40,163 bases of DNA from Halobacteriales archaeon QS_5_68_33 (GTDB lineage: Archaea; Halobacteriota; Halobacteria; Halobacteriales; Haloarculaceae). The notes beneath the pieces were generated by a model that searched no databases, was not told where the DNA came from, and was given only the letters and a program-made list of their open reading frames with translations. The position numbers and the translations under genes were made by a program. The stretch spans positions 1 through 40,163 of the forward strand of contig PXRS01000043.1 of assembly GCA_003023785.1 (NCBI GenBank), written 5' to 3'. Of this stretch, positions 1-8,185 are shown piece by piece (position 1 is the first letter of the stretch; each line of letters begins with the position of its first letter).

Positions 1-160
1 GGGCGCGCAGCGACGGCCTCAGTTCCCATCCTCCTTGCGCGCGCGCCCCCACCCATCTACTCTCCCGTCGATCGGCCTCGTGGAGTTCGAAGCCGACGTC
101 GGCGGCGTCGGCGGCACGCTCCTCGTATTCGAGGCGCGAGTCGGAAACGGCCGTCTCAGG
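1..160 (-). other. coding-like stretch without a start, at window edge
   Basis: On the minus strand the frame that follows the stop codon of the neighbouring membrane protein stays open to the window edge and reads like haloarchaeal coding sequence (…SRLEYEERAADAADVGFELHEA in part). No start codon is visible in it. It may be a gene remnant or chance openness of GC-rich DNA. I do not recognise a family. Confidence 0.2.
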
Positions 161-466
161 TCAGTCGAGCGTGACCCAGGTGAGGAAGCCGACGGCGAGC
201 GTCTCCAAGACGTGAAAGAGCAACATCGCCTGCCAGGCGATGTCGGGAACCACGGTGGCGAACCAGGCGCTGAGGACCTCGTCGAACAGGTAGAAGTAGA
301 GGGTGAAGGCGTTCTCGGCGAACAGGAGGGCAGCGAACACGAGCACGCCCAGCGTGTGTTTCGAGCGCAGGCGGTAGTAGTTGCGCGCCCAGACGGCCCC
401 CAGCGCTGCCAGCAACACGAGGTTCAGGCCGACGGCGATCCGTGCGAGGGTGAACAGGGTACTCAT
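161..466 (-). CDS. small three-helix membrane protein (DUF7521-like)
   Basis: This 101-residue protein has about three hydrophobic segments, near residues 4-26, 38-60 and 72-98, separated by a short basic loop (RNYYRLRSKH). It has no catalytic motif. The start ATG lies 46 bp downstream of the stop of a winged-helix gene on the same strand. Haloarchaea often carry such wHTH plus small membrane protein pairs, and the layout suggests a two-gene operon in which the membrane protein may be a sensor or target of the regulator. That role is inferred. The family name is from memory and unverified. Confidence 0.7.
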   Translation of the reverse strand: MSTLFTLARIAVGLNLVLLAALGAVWARNYYRLRSKHTLGVLVFAALLFAENAFTLYFYLFDEVLSAWFATVVPDIAWQAMLLFHVLETLAVGFLTWVTLD

Positions 467-512
467 CGGTTGGGCTCCCGGGCGCGGTCGTCGGTGTCTC
501 TGGGCTGTCTGG

Positions 513-803
513 TCATGCGTTCTCGGGTCGGTCGAGTTCGTCGGTGATCGCCTCGACGGTCCCCCAGTGGTCGCGCGCGGTGTCCGAGGGGAGATACACC
601 GCGCCGTAGTCGTCGCCGCTGGACCGCAGGACGTCGTTGTCCGTGAGGACGTCGAGGTGGTGCCGGACGGTGTCGTAGTTGAGGTCCATGTCCTCGGCGA
701 GCTGGTTCGCGTTACGCGGACGGTCGTCGAGCGCACGGAGGATCCGCACCCTGTTGACGCCACCGCGCGTGCCCGCCAGCACGTACCAGAGGACGGCCTC
801 CAT
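513..803 (-). CDS. winged helix-turn-helix transcriptional regulator
   Basis: This 96-residue protein has the layout of an ArsR/MarR-like winged helix. It contains NRVRILRALDDRPRNANQLA, then a recognition-helix stretch LNYDTVRHHLDVL, then a wing around SSGDDYGAVYLPS. It should bind DNA as a dimer. No metal-binding or ligand-binding extension is present, so the effector is unknown. It precedes a small membrane protein with which it probably forms an operon. The start at 803 gives a typical N-terminus (MEAVLWYVLAGTRG). Confidence 0.8.
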   Translation of the reverse strand: MEAVLWYVLAGTRGGVNRVRILRALDDRPRNANQLAEDMDLNYDTVRHHLDVLTDNDVLRSSGDDYGAVYLPSDTARDHWGTVEAITDELDRPENA

Positions 804-865
804 TCACGGCTACCCACTCGGGGTGCCTACGTAAGCGCATCGACAGCGAGCGCGAGACGCGAAGC

Positions 866-960
866 GCCTCGGAACGCGAGCGGCGAACGCATGTGAGCCG
901 CGAGGCGCGAGCACGGCGAGGGCCTCGGACCGCGAGCGGCGAGCGCATGTGAGCCGCGAG
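866..960. repeat. 39-bp imperfect direct repeat, two copies, 56-bp period
   Basis: A 39-bp unit at 866-904 recurs at 922-960 with two substitutions. Each copy starts GCCTCGGA and ends GTGAGCCGCGAG. The whole intergenic tract 811-1007 consists of GCGAGCGGCGAG-type words. No gene is visible between 804 and 1007. Similar words occur in the in-frame insertion at 22481-22582, so this may be one class of GC-rich repeat dispersed in this genome. Confidence 0.75.
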
Positions 961-1007
961 CCGCGAGCAGCGAGGGCCACCGCGACAGACACCGAAGCCG
1001 GCCGGGA

Positions 1008-2360
1008 TCACTCCTCGACGATGAACTGGCCGGCTATCTCCGTCACTTCGGACATGGTCTTGGGTTCGTCCACGCCGTCGGGGAAGGGGATCTCGCCGTT
1101 GAGTTCGTTCAGCAGGGCGGCGTGGCGGGCCTCGACGCTGTGGATGCCGATCGCCGCGGCGAACACGTCGTCGTTCGAGACGGTCGGTGCGGCGCCCTTG
1201 TAGGCGGCGACGCCGGTGTTCTCCAGGGCCTGGGCGACGCCGAGGAACTCGCTGGGCGTCTCGTAGCCGAAGTCGTAGGTCGCCTCCGCGACGGGGTCGC
1301 CGCCGAGTTGCTCGACGGTCTCCGAGATGGCGTCGACGTGAGCGGCCTCGTGGGCGCCCGCCGTCCGGAGGTGCTCGGGGACGGCCGTGCGCACCTCCTC
1401 GCCGAAGTCGGCGAGTGCGTCGGCGTTCATCAGTTCGTCGTCGCTGAACGTCTCGAGGCCCCCGCGGTAGAAGGCGTTCTCCAGGTGCTCCAGCGTCAGC
1501 GCGTAGTTCAGGACCGCGACGTCGTCGGTGTCGTCCTCGGCCTTGCGGTCGTGGGTCGGCCGGTCCTCGCCGGTCTCGTAGACGCTCGGGTCCACCTCGC
1601 TGGTGACGAACCCGCCGGCGATTTCGAGCACCTCGTCGATGGACTTCGCCCCGTCGACGCCGGCCGGGTACGGGCTGTCGCCGTTGACGAGGTTCAGGAA
1701 ACTCGCGTGGCGGGCCTCGACGCTGTGGATGCCCGCCGCCGCCGCCAGCACGTCGTTGTTCACCACCTGCGGGGCCGCCCCCGCGTAGGCGGCGACGCCG
1801 GTGTTCTCCAGGGCCTGGGCGACGCCGAGGAACTCGCTGGGCGTCTCGTAGCCGAAGTCGTACTCCCCCTCGGGAACGGGCGTACCGCCGAGTTGCTCGA
1901 CGGTCTCCGAGATGGCATCGACGTGAGCGGCCTCGTGGGCGCCCGCCGTCCGGAGGTATTCGGGGACCTCCATGCGGACGCGCTCGTCGAACTTCGAGAG
2001 GACCTCGGCGCTCATGATCTCGTCGTCGGCGAACTCATCGAGGCCCTCGCGGTAGAAGGCGTTCTCCAGGTGCTCGAGCGTCAGCGCGTAGTTGAGCAAC
2101 GGCACGTCCGGCGCGGCCATCGCCTCGGTGGCCGTCGGTTCGTCCGTCGGAGTCGGGCTTTCGGTCGGCGTCTCGGTCATCTCGCCCATCGTCTCGGTGG
2201 GCATCGCCGTCGGCGTCGGCGTCGACTCGTCCATCGGCGTCGAGGCCGCACCGTCACCGTCGTCGCTCGAACAGCCCGCCAGTCCGAGGGCCGCCAGCGA
2301 GACGGTGGTTCCGAGGAATGCGCGTCGCGTCCGGTCGGTCGCGTCGTCGGGTCGGGTCAT
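1008..2360 (-). CDS. Tat lipoprotein with two tandem ferritin-like domains
   Basis: This 450-residue exported protein starts with a twin-arginine signal and lipobox (RTRRAFLGTTV … LAGC, lipid cysteine 30). A Thr/Pro/Glu-rich linker spans about residues 40-82. Two near-identical ferritin-like domains (PF13668 type) follow, at about 87-255 and 281-450. Each repeats the candidate metal-ligand motifs LTLEHLENAFY, AHEAAHVD, ALENTG and HSVEARHA. The repeats are so alike that recent internal duplication is likely. The protein probably sits outside the membrane. Iron or oxidative-stress roles are family inference. A TATA-like CTTTTAGG lies about 30 bp before the start, near 2391. Confidence 0.85.
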   Translation of the reverse strand: MTRPDDATDRTRRAFLGTTVSLAALGLAGCSSDDGDGAASTPMDESTPTPTAMPTETMGEMTETPTESPTPTDEPTATEAMAAPDVPLLNYALTLEHLENAFYREGLDEFADDEIMSAEVLSKFDERVRMEVPEYLRTAGAHEAAHVDAISETVEQLGGTPVPEGEYDFGYETPSEFLGVAQALENTGVAAYAGAAPQVVNNDVLAAAAGIHSVEARHASFLNLVNGDSPYPAGVDGAKSIDEVLEIAGGFVTSEVDPSVYETGEDRPTHDRKAEDDTDDVAVLNYALTLEHLENAFYRGGLETFSDDELMNADALADFGEEVRTAVPEHLRTAGAHEAAHVDAISETVEQLGGDPVAEATYDFGYETPSEFLGVAQALENTGVAAYKGAAPTVSNDDVFAAAIGIHSVEARHAALLNELNGEIPFPDGVDEPKTMSEVTEIAGQFIVEE

Positions 2361-2551
2361 TGCTACGTCACACCGGAGACACGCCGCCCTAAAAGGCATT
2401 TTCCGATATCTGTCATGAATCCGCCGTGCGTGGGCCGGAAGTCTCTCCCAATTTCGGGGGAACTTCGGGCGCGAGGGCGGCCGGCGACGACCAACGGCCG
2501 TCGGGGAGGGACCGATTCCGGGAGCGGGCAGAGGCACTGGGGCGGGCCAGG
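2361..2551. other. intergenic region without a gene
   Basis: Apart from the minus-strand promoter region of the ferritin-like lipoprotein (CTTTTAGG near 2391), I see no gene here. A short GC-rich tract with TTTCGGGGGAACTTCGGG precedes the 3' end of pth2. Confidence 0.5.
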
Positions 2552-2890
2552 TCAGTACAGCGAGAGGTCGCCGGTGACGCGGTCGACGAGGTCCTCGGGG
2601 GCGGGGCCGACCGCGAGCGCGGTCACGGTGCCGGGTTCGAGTTGCGTGTGGCCGGCGTCCCGGACGACGGCGTGGGCCAGGCCCTCGCGGTCGGCCCTGT
2701 CGGCGAGTTCGAACAGCCGGGACTCGCCGTCGGCCCGGAGGACGACCTTCTTCTGGCCGCTGCCCCTCCACTCCGAGCGGTCGCGGCGGTCGGCGTCCTC
2801 GGCGGCCATCAGCGAGGCGTGGGCGACCTGGGCGGCGAGTTTCCCCTCGCCCATCCCCAGGTCCGCCCGGGCGACGATCGCCTGTTTCAT
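2552..2890 (-). CDS. pth2: peptidyl-tRNA hydrolase, archaeal type (Pth2)
   Basis: This cytosolic enzyme frees tRNA from peptidyl-tRNA that has dropped off the ribosome. The 112-residue length is right for Pth2. The N-terminus [20 protein letters not shown] with following QVAHAS carries the invariant lysine and the helix lining the active site. The C-terminal half has [20 protein letters not shown], the usual Pth2 substrate-loop region. The gene ends in DLSLY and is complete. It is unrelated to bacterial Pth. Confidence 0.93.
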   Translation of the reverse strand: MKQAIVARADLGMGEGKLAAQVAHASLMAAEDADRRDRSEWRGSGQKKVVLRADGESRLFELADRADREGLAHAVVRDAGHTQLEPGTVTALAVGPAPEDLVDRVTGDLSLY

Positions 2891-3108
2891 ACCCCGACTC
2901 CGACCGGCCCACGGTTAGCCTTTCCCGTCCGGGTGACCCGACCGGCCCGGCGGCCACGGAAGCGGCGGCAGCGACCGGAACGGGAGCGGCAACCGTCCCC
3001 GACGACGACGCGACCGCCCCGGCCGGAGTCGAACGCCGCCGGTCGGGGGCGCTCCTGGCCTGTCACGGCGGGGTCGTTCCCGGCAGAACGTGACGGATGA
3101 CCCAAACC
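2891..3108. other. intergenic region without a clear gene
   Basis: This is a GC-rich spacer between the divergently transcribed pth2 and the isomerase. No frame with a convincing start and family signature was seen on either strand. Confidence 0.45.
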
Positions 3109-3116
3109 GGATAAGG
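3109..3116 (+). promoter_or_regulatory. TATA-like box for the isomerase gene
   Basis: GGATAAGG is centred about 26 bp before the ATG at 3138. This spacing fits a leaderless archaeal transcript and supports the start chosen. Confidence 0.5.
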
Positions 3117-3137
3117 ATGGCCCCCCGAGTCCGACCA

Positions 3138-3872
3138 ATGAAAGTCGGCATTCAGCCCTTCACAATCAGCGAACTGGACGAACCGCTGGAGGCGAGACTC
3201 GACCGCATTGCCCGCGCGGGGTTCGAGGGGGTCGAACTCGGTACGGACGGGAACACCGACGCGGTCCACGAGAAACTCATCGAACACGGCCTCGAGGTGT
3301 CGAGCATCGGGACGACCCGGGACGAACTCGAAAGCGACCTCGACGCCCACGTCGCGGCCGCCGAGGACTTCGCCACCGGGGACGTCGTCGTCATGTGGAT
3401 CGACCCCGAGCACTTCGAGACGCGCGAGCGCGTCGAGGCCACTGCCGAGCGACTCACCGACCTGGCCGACCGGGTCGCCGAGCACGGCCTGCAACTCAAC
3501 TACCACAACCACGCCCACGAGTTCACCGACCTGGGCGAGACGACGGGCTACGAGTTACTCGTCGAGGAAACGGAGAGCGTGAAGTTCGAACTCGACGCCG
3601 GGTGGGCGGGGACGGGCGGCGCCACTCCCGCGGCGCTGTTGCGGGACATCGCCGACCACGTCACGCTCGTCCACGTCAAGGACATGAACTTCGAAACGGG
3701 CGAGTTCGTCACCTTCGGCGAGGGTGACCTGGACGTCGAGGGCGTGGTGAGCGCGGCCCGCGACGCCGACGTCGAGTGGCTGCTGTTCGAAAACGACGAA
3801 CCCACCGACCCCGTCGCCGAACCCGCCCACGCCTCCGTGACGCTCGACCGGTACACCGACCACTACTGCTGA
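3138..3872 (+). CDS. sugar phosphate isomerase/epimerase, TIM barrel
   Basis: This 244-residue protein belongs to the xylose-isomerase-like TIM-barrel family (AP_endonuc_2 fold). MKVGIQPFTISEL forms the first strand. Candidate metal ligands lie in GFEGVELG, LNYHNHAHEF, KFELDAGW and VHVKDMN, and the protein ends with FENDEP. The ATG at 3138 was preferred to an upstream ATG because it has a TATA-like box at the right distance and a family-like N-terminus. The substrate cannot be told from sequence. The next DNA holds a xylosidase-family fragment, hinting at a former sugar-use neighbourhood. Confidence 0.85.
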   Translation: MKVGIQPFTISELDEPLEARLDRIARAGFEGVELGTDGNTDAVHEKLIEHGLEVSSIGTTRDELESDLDAHVAAAEDFATGDVVVMWIDPEHFETRERVEATAERLTDLADRVAEHGLQLNYHNHAHEFTDLGETTGYELLVEETESVKFELDAGWAGTGGATPAALLRDIADHVTLVHVKDMNFETGEFVTFGEGDLDVEGVVSAARDADVEWLLFENDEPTDPVAEPAHASVTLDRYTDHYC

Positions 3873-3911
3873 CCCGCGGGTGTTGTGGCGACTGGCGCGC
3901 CGGACGAACGT

Positions 3912-4034
3912 ATGCGCTACGAGAACCCCGTCCTCCCGGGCTTTTACCCCGACTCGACGGTCTGTCGCGTCGGCGAGACGGTCTCCCTCACGACGAGTTC
4001 CTTCGAGTACTTTCTCCGGCCTCCCGCTCTGTAG
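3912..4034 (+). pseudogene. GH43 xylosidase-family N-terminal fragment
   Basis: The frame starting ATGCGCTACGAG reads MRYENPVLPGFYPDSTVCRV followed by GETVSLTTSSFEYF. This closely matches the start of glycoside hydrolase family 43 beta-xylosidases (NPVLPGFYPDPS … SSFEYFPG), including the first catalytic-site Asp region. After FEYF the similarity ends abruptly and a stop follows within six codons. Only about 35 of some 500 residues remain, so this is a relic. It lies about 140 bp from a mobile element at 4170-4277. Confidence 0.75.
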
Positions 4035-4166
4035 GAGTTCGAGCCTCGTCGACTGGGGGCCCGCGGCGTGGAAGTAGATATTCGGGTGGGATCCGGTATC
4101 GTCACCACCGCACTCGACTGCGTGTGCTGAAGGCCCTCGCCCCGCTCGCGGCCGTCCCTCGCGTAC
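4035..4166. other. gene-free spacer beyond GH43 relic
   Basis: No recognisable coding sequence was seen on either strand. It is probably rearranged DNA between the GH43 break point and the mobile element. Confidence 0.35.
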
Positions 4167-4169
4167 TCG

Positions 4170-4277
4170 TACTGTCGGAGACAAGTAGTGCCACCGTTCG
4201 ATGGCTGTCTCGGGGTCGTTTCGACGGTTCGTTCCCGACCGGCGGCACGCTCGTTCACGAACTCGTGTCCGACAGTA
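4170..4277 (-). mobile_element. family I inverted-repeat element (copy 1, 108 bp)
   Basis: The termini are TACTGTCGGAGACAAGT (left) and ACTCGTGTCCGACAGTA (right), an imperfect 17-bp inverted repeat. Flanking triplets are TCG at 4167 and TCA at 4278, a 3-bp target duplication with one later change. The right-hand TCA is the stop codon (TGA) of the PhyH-type gene on the minus strand. The interior is homologous to the copy at 31758-31864 in the same orientation and, reverse-complemented, to those at 14320 and 36348. It has no ORF. Confidence 0.85.
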
Positions 4278-5120
4278 TCAGTCTTCGCTCGACGCGATGG
4301 GCTCCCCACCCTCGACCAGCGGGACGCCCGCCATCGCCGGCCAGTACTCGAAGAGGGTCTCCGCGTCGTCGCGCCTGATCTCCTGTTGGTCCTCGCGGGC
4401 GAAGCGAGTGATCGCCGCCATTCGGACGTCCTCGCCGACGTTGATCCCGGCGTTGTGCGTGAGCTTCGAGTGCCAGAGGACGACGGTACCCGCCGGCCCA
4501 GATATCTCGTAGGGGTCGTACTGGTTCCACAGGAGGTCGTCGTAGTCCCACTCGCCCGCCGCCTCGCCGACGGCCGGGACCTGCGAGTTGTTCGGTTTCC
4601 CGCCCACCGTTTCGAGCGCGTGGTCTTCGAAGTACGCCGCGGCGACCCGGTGGGACCCGGGCCAGACGGTAAACCCGCCCGAGTACGGGCGGACGTCGTT
4701 CACGTAGACGGCCGCGCCGAGGGTGAAGGTGAACACCTCGGGGTTCTCGTCGAAGTTCGCGTAGCCGTCGAGGTGGCCGGTCACCGACTGCGGGCCGAGG
4801 AACTCCTCGCCCGCGTCCTCGTCGGGGAAGTTGAGCGCGACCTGCATCCCCTCGCCCGGCGGCGCGAGGACGCCCTCGCCGACGAGCGCCTCGGCAGCCG
4901 GGAAGACGGCCTCGGCGATCCCGGTGAATGGCTCCTGATTGACGCCGTCAGCGTCCACGTCGTAGCCGGCGCCGATGACCTCCTCTGGGCCGTCGAGGTC
5001 GACGTCGGTTCCCGCGTGGACCGCCTCGCGGGCCTCGGCGAGCAGGTCCTCGGGGAGGAGGTCATCGCGGGTCAGGAAGCCGTTGCGGGCGAACTCGCGG
5101 CGTTCGCGGTCGGTGAACAT
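4278..5120 (-). CDS. phytanoyl-CoA dioxygenase (PhyH) family protein
   Basis: This 280-residue Fe(II)/2-oxoglutarate-dependent dioxygenase carries the full facial triad: His116 and Asp118 in TGHLDGY and distal His222 in LTHNAG. Arg233 ([10 protein letters not shown]) is the likely 2-oxoglutarate anchor. TVWPGSHR is the typical loop of the family. The substrate is unknown; members hydroxylate lipids, ectoine-type solutes and others. The C-terminus ends SSED and its TGA stop is also the target duplication of the adjacent small element, which left the protein intact. It is divergent from dcd. Confidence 0.85.
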   Translation of the reverse strand: MFTDRERREFARNGFLTRDDLLPEDLLAEAREAVHAGTDVDLDGPEEVIGAGYDVDADGVNQEPFTGIAEAVFPAAEALVGEGVLAPPGEGMQVALNFPDEDAGEEFLGPQSVTGHLDGYANFDENPEVFTFTLGAAVYVNDVRPYSGGFTVWPGSHRVAAAYFEDHALETVGGKPNNSQVPAVGEAAGEWDYDDLLWNQYDPYEISGPAGTVVLWHSKLTHNAGINVGEDVRMAAITRFAREDQQEIRRDDAETLFEYWPAMAGVPLVEGGEPIASSED

Positions 5121-5217
5121 AGCTCTCTCCCGGTGGGCGCGACGGATAGCGGTTCGGGCGCCGGAAATCCGGGCCGGGAACCGCGCCGGTCGGGCGGGGG
5201 CGAGCAGGACCGTGACG

Positions 5218-5225
5218 TTTTATTC
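5218..5225 (+). promoter_or_regulatory. TATA-like box for dcd
   Basis: TTTTATTC is centred about 26 bp before the ATG at 5247. It fits a leaderless dcd transcript and fixes the start. Confidence 0.6.
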
Positions 5226-5246
5226 GCGTCCGGTCGAGAGGTCGGT

Positions 5247-7271
5247 ATGATACTCTCGGACGGGGACATTCTGCGGCGCTTGGAGCAGGGGGACCTGGTC
5301 GTCGAACCGCTGGCGGACGTCGACCTACAGGTCCAGCCCGCCAGCGTCGACCTGCGGCTCGGCAGGGAGTTCCTGGAGTTCCAGCACGCCAACATCCCCT
5401 GTATCCACCCCACGAGCGAGCGGGAGGTCGACGAGTACGTCGAGGAGACGGTCGTCGACGAGGACGGCGAGTACATCCTCCATCCCGGCGATTTCGTCCT
5501 CGGCACGACCCACGAACGCGTCGAGATCCCCGACGACCTCATCGCCCACGTCGAGGGCCGCTCGTCGCTGGGCCGGCTGGCGATCGTGGTCCACGCATCA
5601 CTCCCGTACGACGAGGAAGTGTTCCTGTGGACGCCCGACGAAGGGTTCGGGTTCTACGAGATCGGCGACATCGTCGAGAACGAGCGACCTGCCTCGGCGA
5701 TGTCGTTCGATCCGAAGACCCTTCGAGTGAGTACACACCGGGTAACGGACTACATCACGAATCCGAAACAGCAGATATTCGAGGTGACGCTCGACTCGGG
5801 AAGACAGGTCCGCGTCACGAAGGACCACAACCTCTTCACACTCGGCGAGCACGGTGGTGTCACGCGGATCCCGAGCGAGGGCGCCGAGGGAACCCACGTG
5901 ATGGTCCCGAAGCAACTCCCGGCTTCGCCGACCGAGCGGCGGTCGCTCGACGTGCTGGAATACGTCGATCCGACAGACACGACGCTGTACGCCACTGACG
6001 GGTTCGGGCACGTCGACACGACCGAAATCTCGCCCGGGTCTCAGCGCCACTACGAGGGCAATGGGAGTGCACCGATGGACGCCGTGCCACGACTCGCGAC
6101 TCCCGAGGACGTTGAGGTAGCGTTCCGCCAGAGTGACCTCCGATTGCCGCGCGAACTCCCGCTGACACGGGAGTTCGGCTGGGTGCTCGGGTTCTACATC
6201 GCCGAGGGGTCAGCGAGACGGAAACACGTGCGGGTCTCGAACACGGAACGACAGTATCTCGACCGGTTCGTCTCCTTCTTCGAACAGTACGACACGCCGC
6301 TCTCGTGGGACGAACAGGAGCGCATCACGAAACTCACTGTCTGTTCCGCACTCTGGTCGAAAATCGTGCGGAGTCTCACCCACGCAAGCGGTGAAAAGAC
6401 GATTCCGGATGAGGCGTTCGAGTGGCCCATACACGTTCTGGAGGGGCTTCTTGAGGGTCTCCTGGACGGAGACGCGTGTCGACGCGATGAGCGTGACACG
6501 CTCTATACCGCCCACGAAGAACTCGCGAACCGGGTCATGTATCTGGCAGCGCGGATCGGAAAGCAGAGTTCCGCGTACAGCCGTGAGCGCGAGATTCATA
6601 TCCCGATGAGCGATACCGACTGGGAGGGTGAGATGTGGGCGGTTGACGTGAGCGGTGAACGGCACAAGCGGGGGCAGTACGTTCCGGTCCCGAGTGCGCT
6701 GCTCAGAAACCTGCGGAACGAAGCGGGGATGCGGATGAAAGACGCCGCCGATGCGATGGGGTATTCGTCGGCATCAAGTATCTCGAATGTCGAGAACGAA
6801 GAGTACGACACGGTCAAACGCGAGACACTGCGACGGTTCCGCGACGCATACGTCGAGGCAGGCGTCGACGTGACTCGCCTCGACCAGATCCTCGACCGCG
6901 ACGTCCGGTTCGAGGAGGTCGTCTCCGTCGAGGAGACCGAGCGAGTTGAAACGACCTACGACCTCGAAGTGCAACCGAACGGGCAAACGGTCGAGAACTT
7001 CCTCGGCGGCCGCGGCGGTGTCTTCCTCTCGAACACCGCCGGTCTATGCGACCCCGGATTCCAGGGTCGCATCACGCTCGAACTCTCGAACCTCGGGACC
7101 GCGCCGGTCGCGCTCTCGCCCGGCATGCGCATCTCACAGCTCACGTTTACCGAACTCAAGAGCCCGGCGGAGCGACCCTACGGCGAGGAACGGGGCTCGA
7201 AGTACCAGGACCAGGGCGGCCCGCAGGCCTCGAAGATCCAGGGCGACCGGGAGTTCGGGGGCGACCAGTAG
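5247..7271 (+). CDS. dcd: dCTP deaminase interrupted by an intein
   Basis: The precursor has 674 residues. Exteins are residues 1-117 and 597-674, joining to a 195-residue dCTP deaminase, the enzyme that makes dUTP from dCTP for thymidylate synthesis. The N-extein has [17 protein letters not shown] and the substrate-binding motif EGRSSLGRL. The C-extein has [11 protein letters not shown], then ITLEL with the catalytic glutamate, and ends with [15 protein letters not shown]. The intein lies between VVHA and TAGLCDPG, splitting the active site, so splicing must be needed for activity. The ThiN regulator starts 2 bp downstream. Confidence 0.95.
   Translation: MILSDGDILRRLEQGDLVVEPLADVDLQVQPASVDLRLGREFLEFQHANIPCIHPTSEREVDEYVEETVVDEDGEYILHPGDFVLGTTHERVEIPDDLIAHVEGRSSLGRLAIVVHASLPYDEEVFLWTPDEGFGFYEIGDIVENERPASAMSFDPKTLRVSTHRVTDYITNPKQQIFEVTLDSGRQVRVTKDHNLFTLGEHGGVTRIPSEGAEGTHVMVPKQLPASPTERRSLDVLEYVDPTDTTLYATDGFGHVDTTEISPGSQRHYEGNGSAPMDAVPRLATPEDVEVAFRQSDLRLPRELPLTREFGWVLGFYIAEGSARRKHVRVSNTERQYLDRFVSFFEQYDTPLSWDEQERITKLTVCSALWSKIVRSLTHASGEKTIPDEAFEWPIHVLEGLLEGLLDGDACRRDERDTLYTAHEELANRVMYLAARIGKQSSAYSREREIHIPMSDTDWEGEMWAVDVSGERHKRGQYVPVPSALLRNLRNEAGMRMKDAADAMGYSSASSISNVENEEYDTVKRETLRRFRDAYVEAGVDVTRLDQILDRDVRFEEVVSVEETERVETTYDLEVQPNGQTVENFLGGRGGVFLSNTAGLCDPGFQGRITLELSNLGTAPVALSPGMRISQLTFTELKSPAERPYGEERGSKYQDQGGPQASKIQGDREFGGDQ
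5598..7034 (+). mobile_element. Dcd intein with LAGLIDADG endonuclease and HTH
   Basis: The intein is 479 residues, from Ser1 ([11 protein letters not shown]) to Asn479 (GGVFLSN), followed by +1 Thr. Splicing blocks: A at the start, B as [10 protein letters not shown] (T74, H77), F near ETTYDLEV (451-458), G as VFLSN. Two LAGLIDADG motifs flank the endonuclease core: [11 protein letters not shown] (194-204) and [13 protein letters not shown] (281-293). Residues 366-413 look like a Cro/XRE helix-turn-helix ([18 protein letters not shown] … [10 protein letters not shown]). Ser replaces Cys at position 1, and the usual penultimate His is Ser. The frame is intact, so the intein may be active. Confidence 0.93.
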
Positions 7272-7273
7272 CC

Positions 7274-8182
7274 ATGAAGTTCGTCGAGGAACTCGTCGTC
7301 GAGGCGTTCCTCCCCACCTTCAGGTCGATGCTGGCGGACGCGTTGCGCGAGCGGGGACTGACCCAGAGCGAGGTGGCGGAACTGTTGGGCATCAGTCAGA
7401 GCGCCGTCTCGAAGTACGTCCACGGCGACGTCGAGCGCAACGACCGCCTGCTGACCGACCGGCGGATGCAGGACCTCGTCGAGCGCCTCGCGGAGGGGCT
7501 CGGCAGCGGCGGGATGAGCCGCGTTCAGGCGCTTGTGGAGGCGGAGGTGTTCGTCCGGCAGCTGGAGCAGGGGGACCTGCTCGCGCAACTCCACGAGGAG
7601 GCGATGCCGGAACTCGCGGAGTACGGCGACGACCGCTTCGCGGTCCACGACCCCGACAGCCCGGTCCGGGAGGCCGAGCGGACGCTGACCTCGGTCCGCC
7701 GGGGGCTACGGATCGTCGAGAACACGAGCGGGTTCGCGGGGCTCATCCCGGCGGTGGGGTCGAACCTCGTCGAGGCGCTGCCCGGCGCCGAGGGCATCGA
7801 GGACGTCGCCGCCGTGCCGGGGCGGATCCTCGACGTCAAGGGGAGCGTCGCCGTCCCGGCCGGCCCGGAGTTCGGCGTCAGCGAGCACGTCGCGTCGGTG
7901 TTGCTCGCCGCGCGAGCGGCGGGCAGCGACGCGCAGGCGGCGCTGAACGTCCGCTACGACCCGGCGCTCGTGGCGGCGCTGTCCGAGGCGGGGCACGAGG
8001 CCGTCGAGTTCGACGCCGAGGCCGAGATTGAGACGGCGGTCGCGGAGGCGCTGTCGGCCCAGTCGGACGCGGACGTGCTCTACCAGACGGGCGGCGAGGG
8101 GGTCGAGCCGATACTCTACGTCCTCGCGGCGGACGCGCCGGCGGCCGCCCGGGCGGTGCGGGACAGGGACGGGGACCGCTGA
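7274..8182 (+). CDS. HTH-ThiN transcriptional regulator (ThiR-like)
   Basis: This 302-residue protein has an N-terminal Cro/XRE helix-turn-helix (LTQSEVAELLGISQSAVSKY, about residues 29-48). A helical linker follows, then a C-terminal ThiN domain from about residue 130 (TLTSVRRGLRIVENTSGFAG, IPAVGSNLVEALPGA, ALNVRYDP). ThiN domains either make or sense thiamine phosphate. In haloarchaea, HTH-ThiN fusions (ThiR) regulate thiamine synthesis genes, which is the likely role here. It follows dcd by 2 bp and precedes a methyltransferase by 3 bp, so the three are probably co-transcribed. Confidence 0.85.
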   Translation: MKFVEELVVEAFLPTFRSMLADALRERGLTQSEVAELLGISQSAVSKYVHGDVERNDRLLTDRRMQDLVERLAEGLGSGGMSRVQALVEAEVFVRQLEQGDLLAQLHEEAMPELAEYGDDRFAVHDPDSPVREAERTLTSVRRGLRIVENTSGFAGLIPAVGSNLVEALPGAEGIEDVAAVPGRILDVKGSVAVPAGPEFGVSEHVASVLLAARAAGSDAQAALNVRYDPALVAALSEAGHEAVEFDAEAEIETAVAEALSAQSDADVLYQTGGEGVEPILYVLAADAPAAARAVRDRDGDR

Positions 8183-8185
8183 GCG

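Noticed and set aside
4188-5246. A long plus-strand open frame leading into dcd
   Set aside because: It is antisense to the PhyH-type gene and has no family signature. The dcd ATG at 5247 has a TATA-like box and the true N-terminus.
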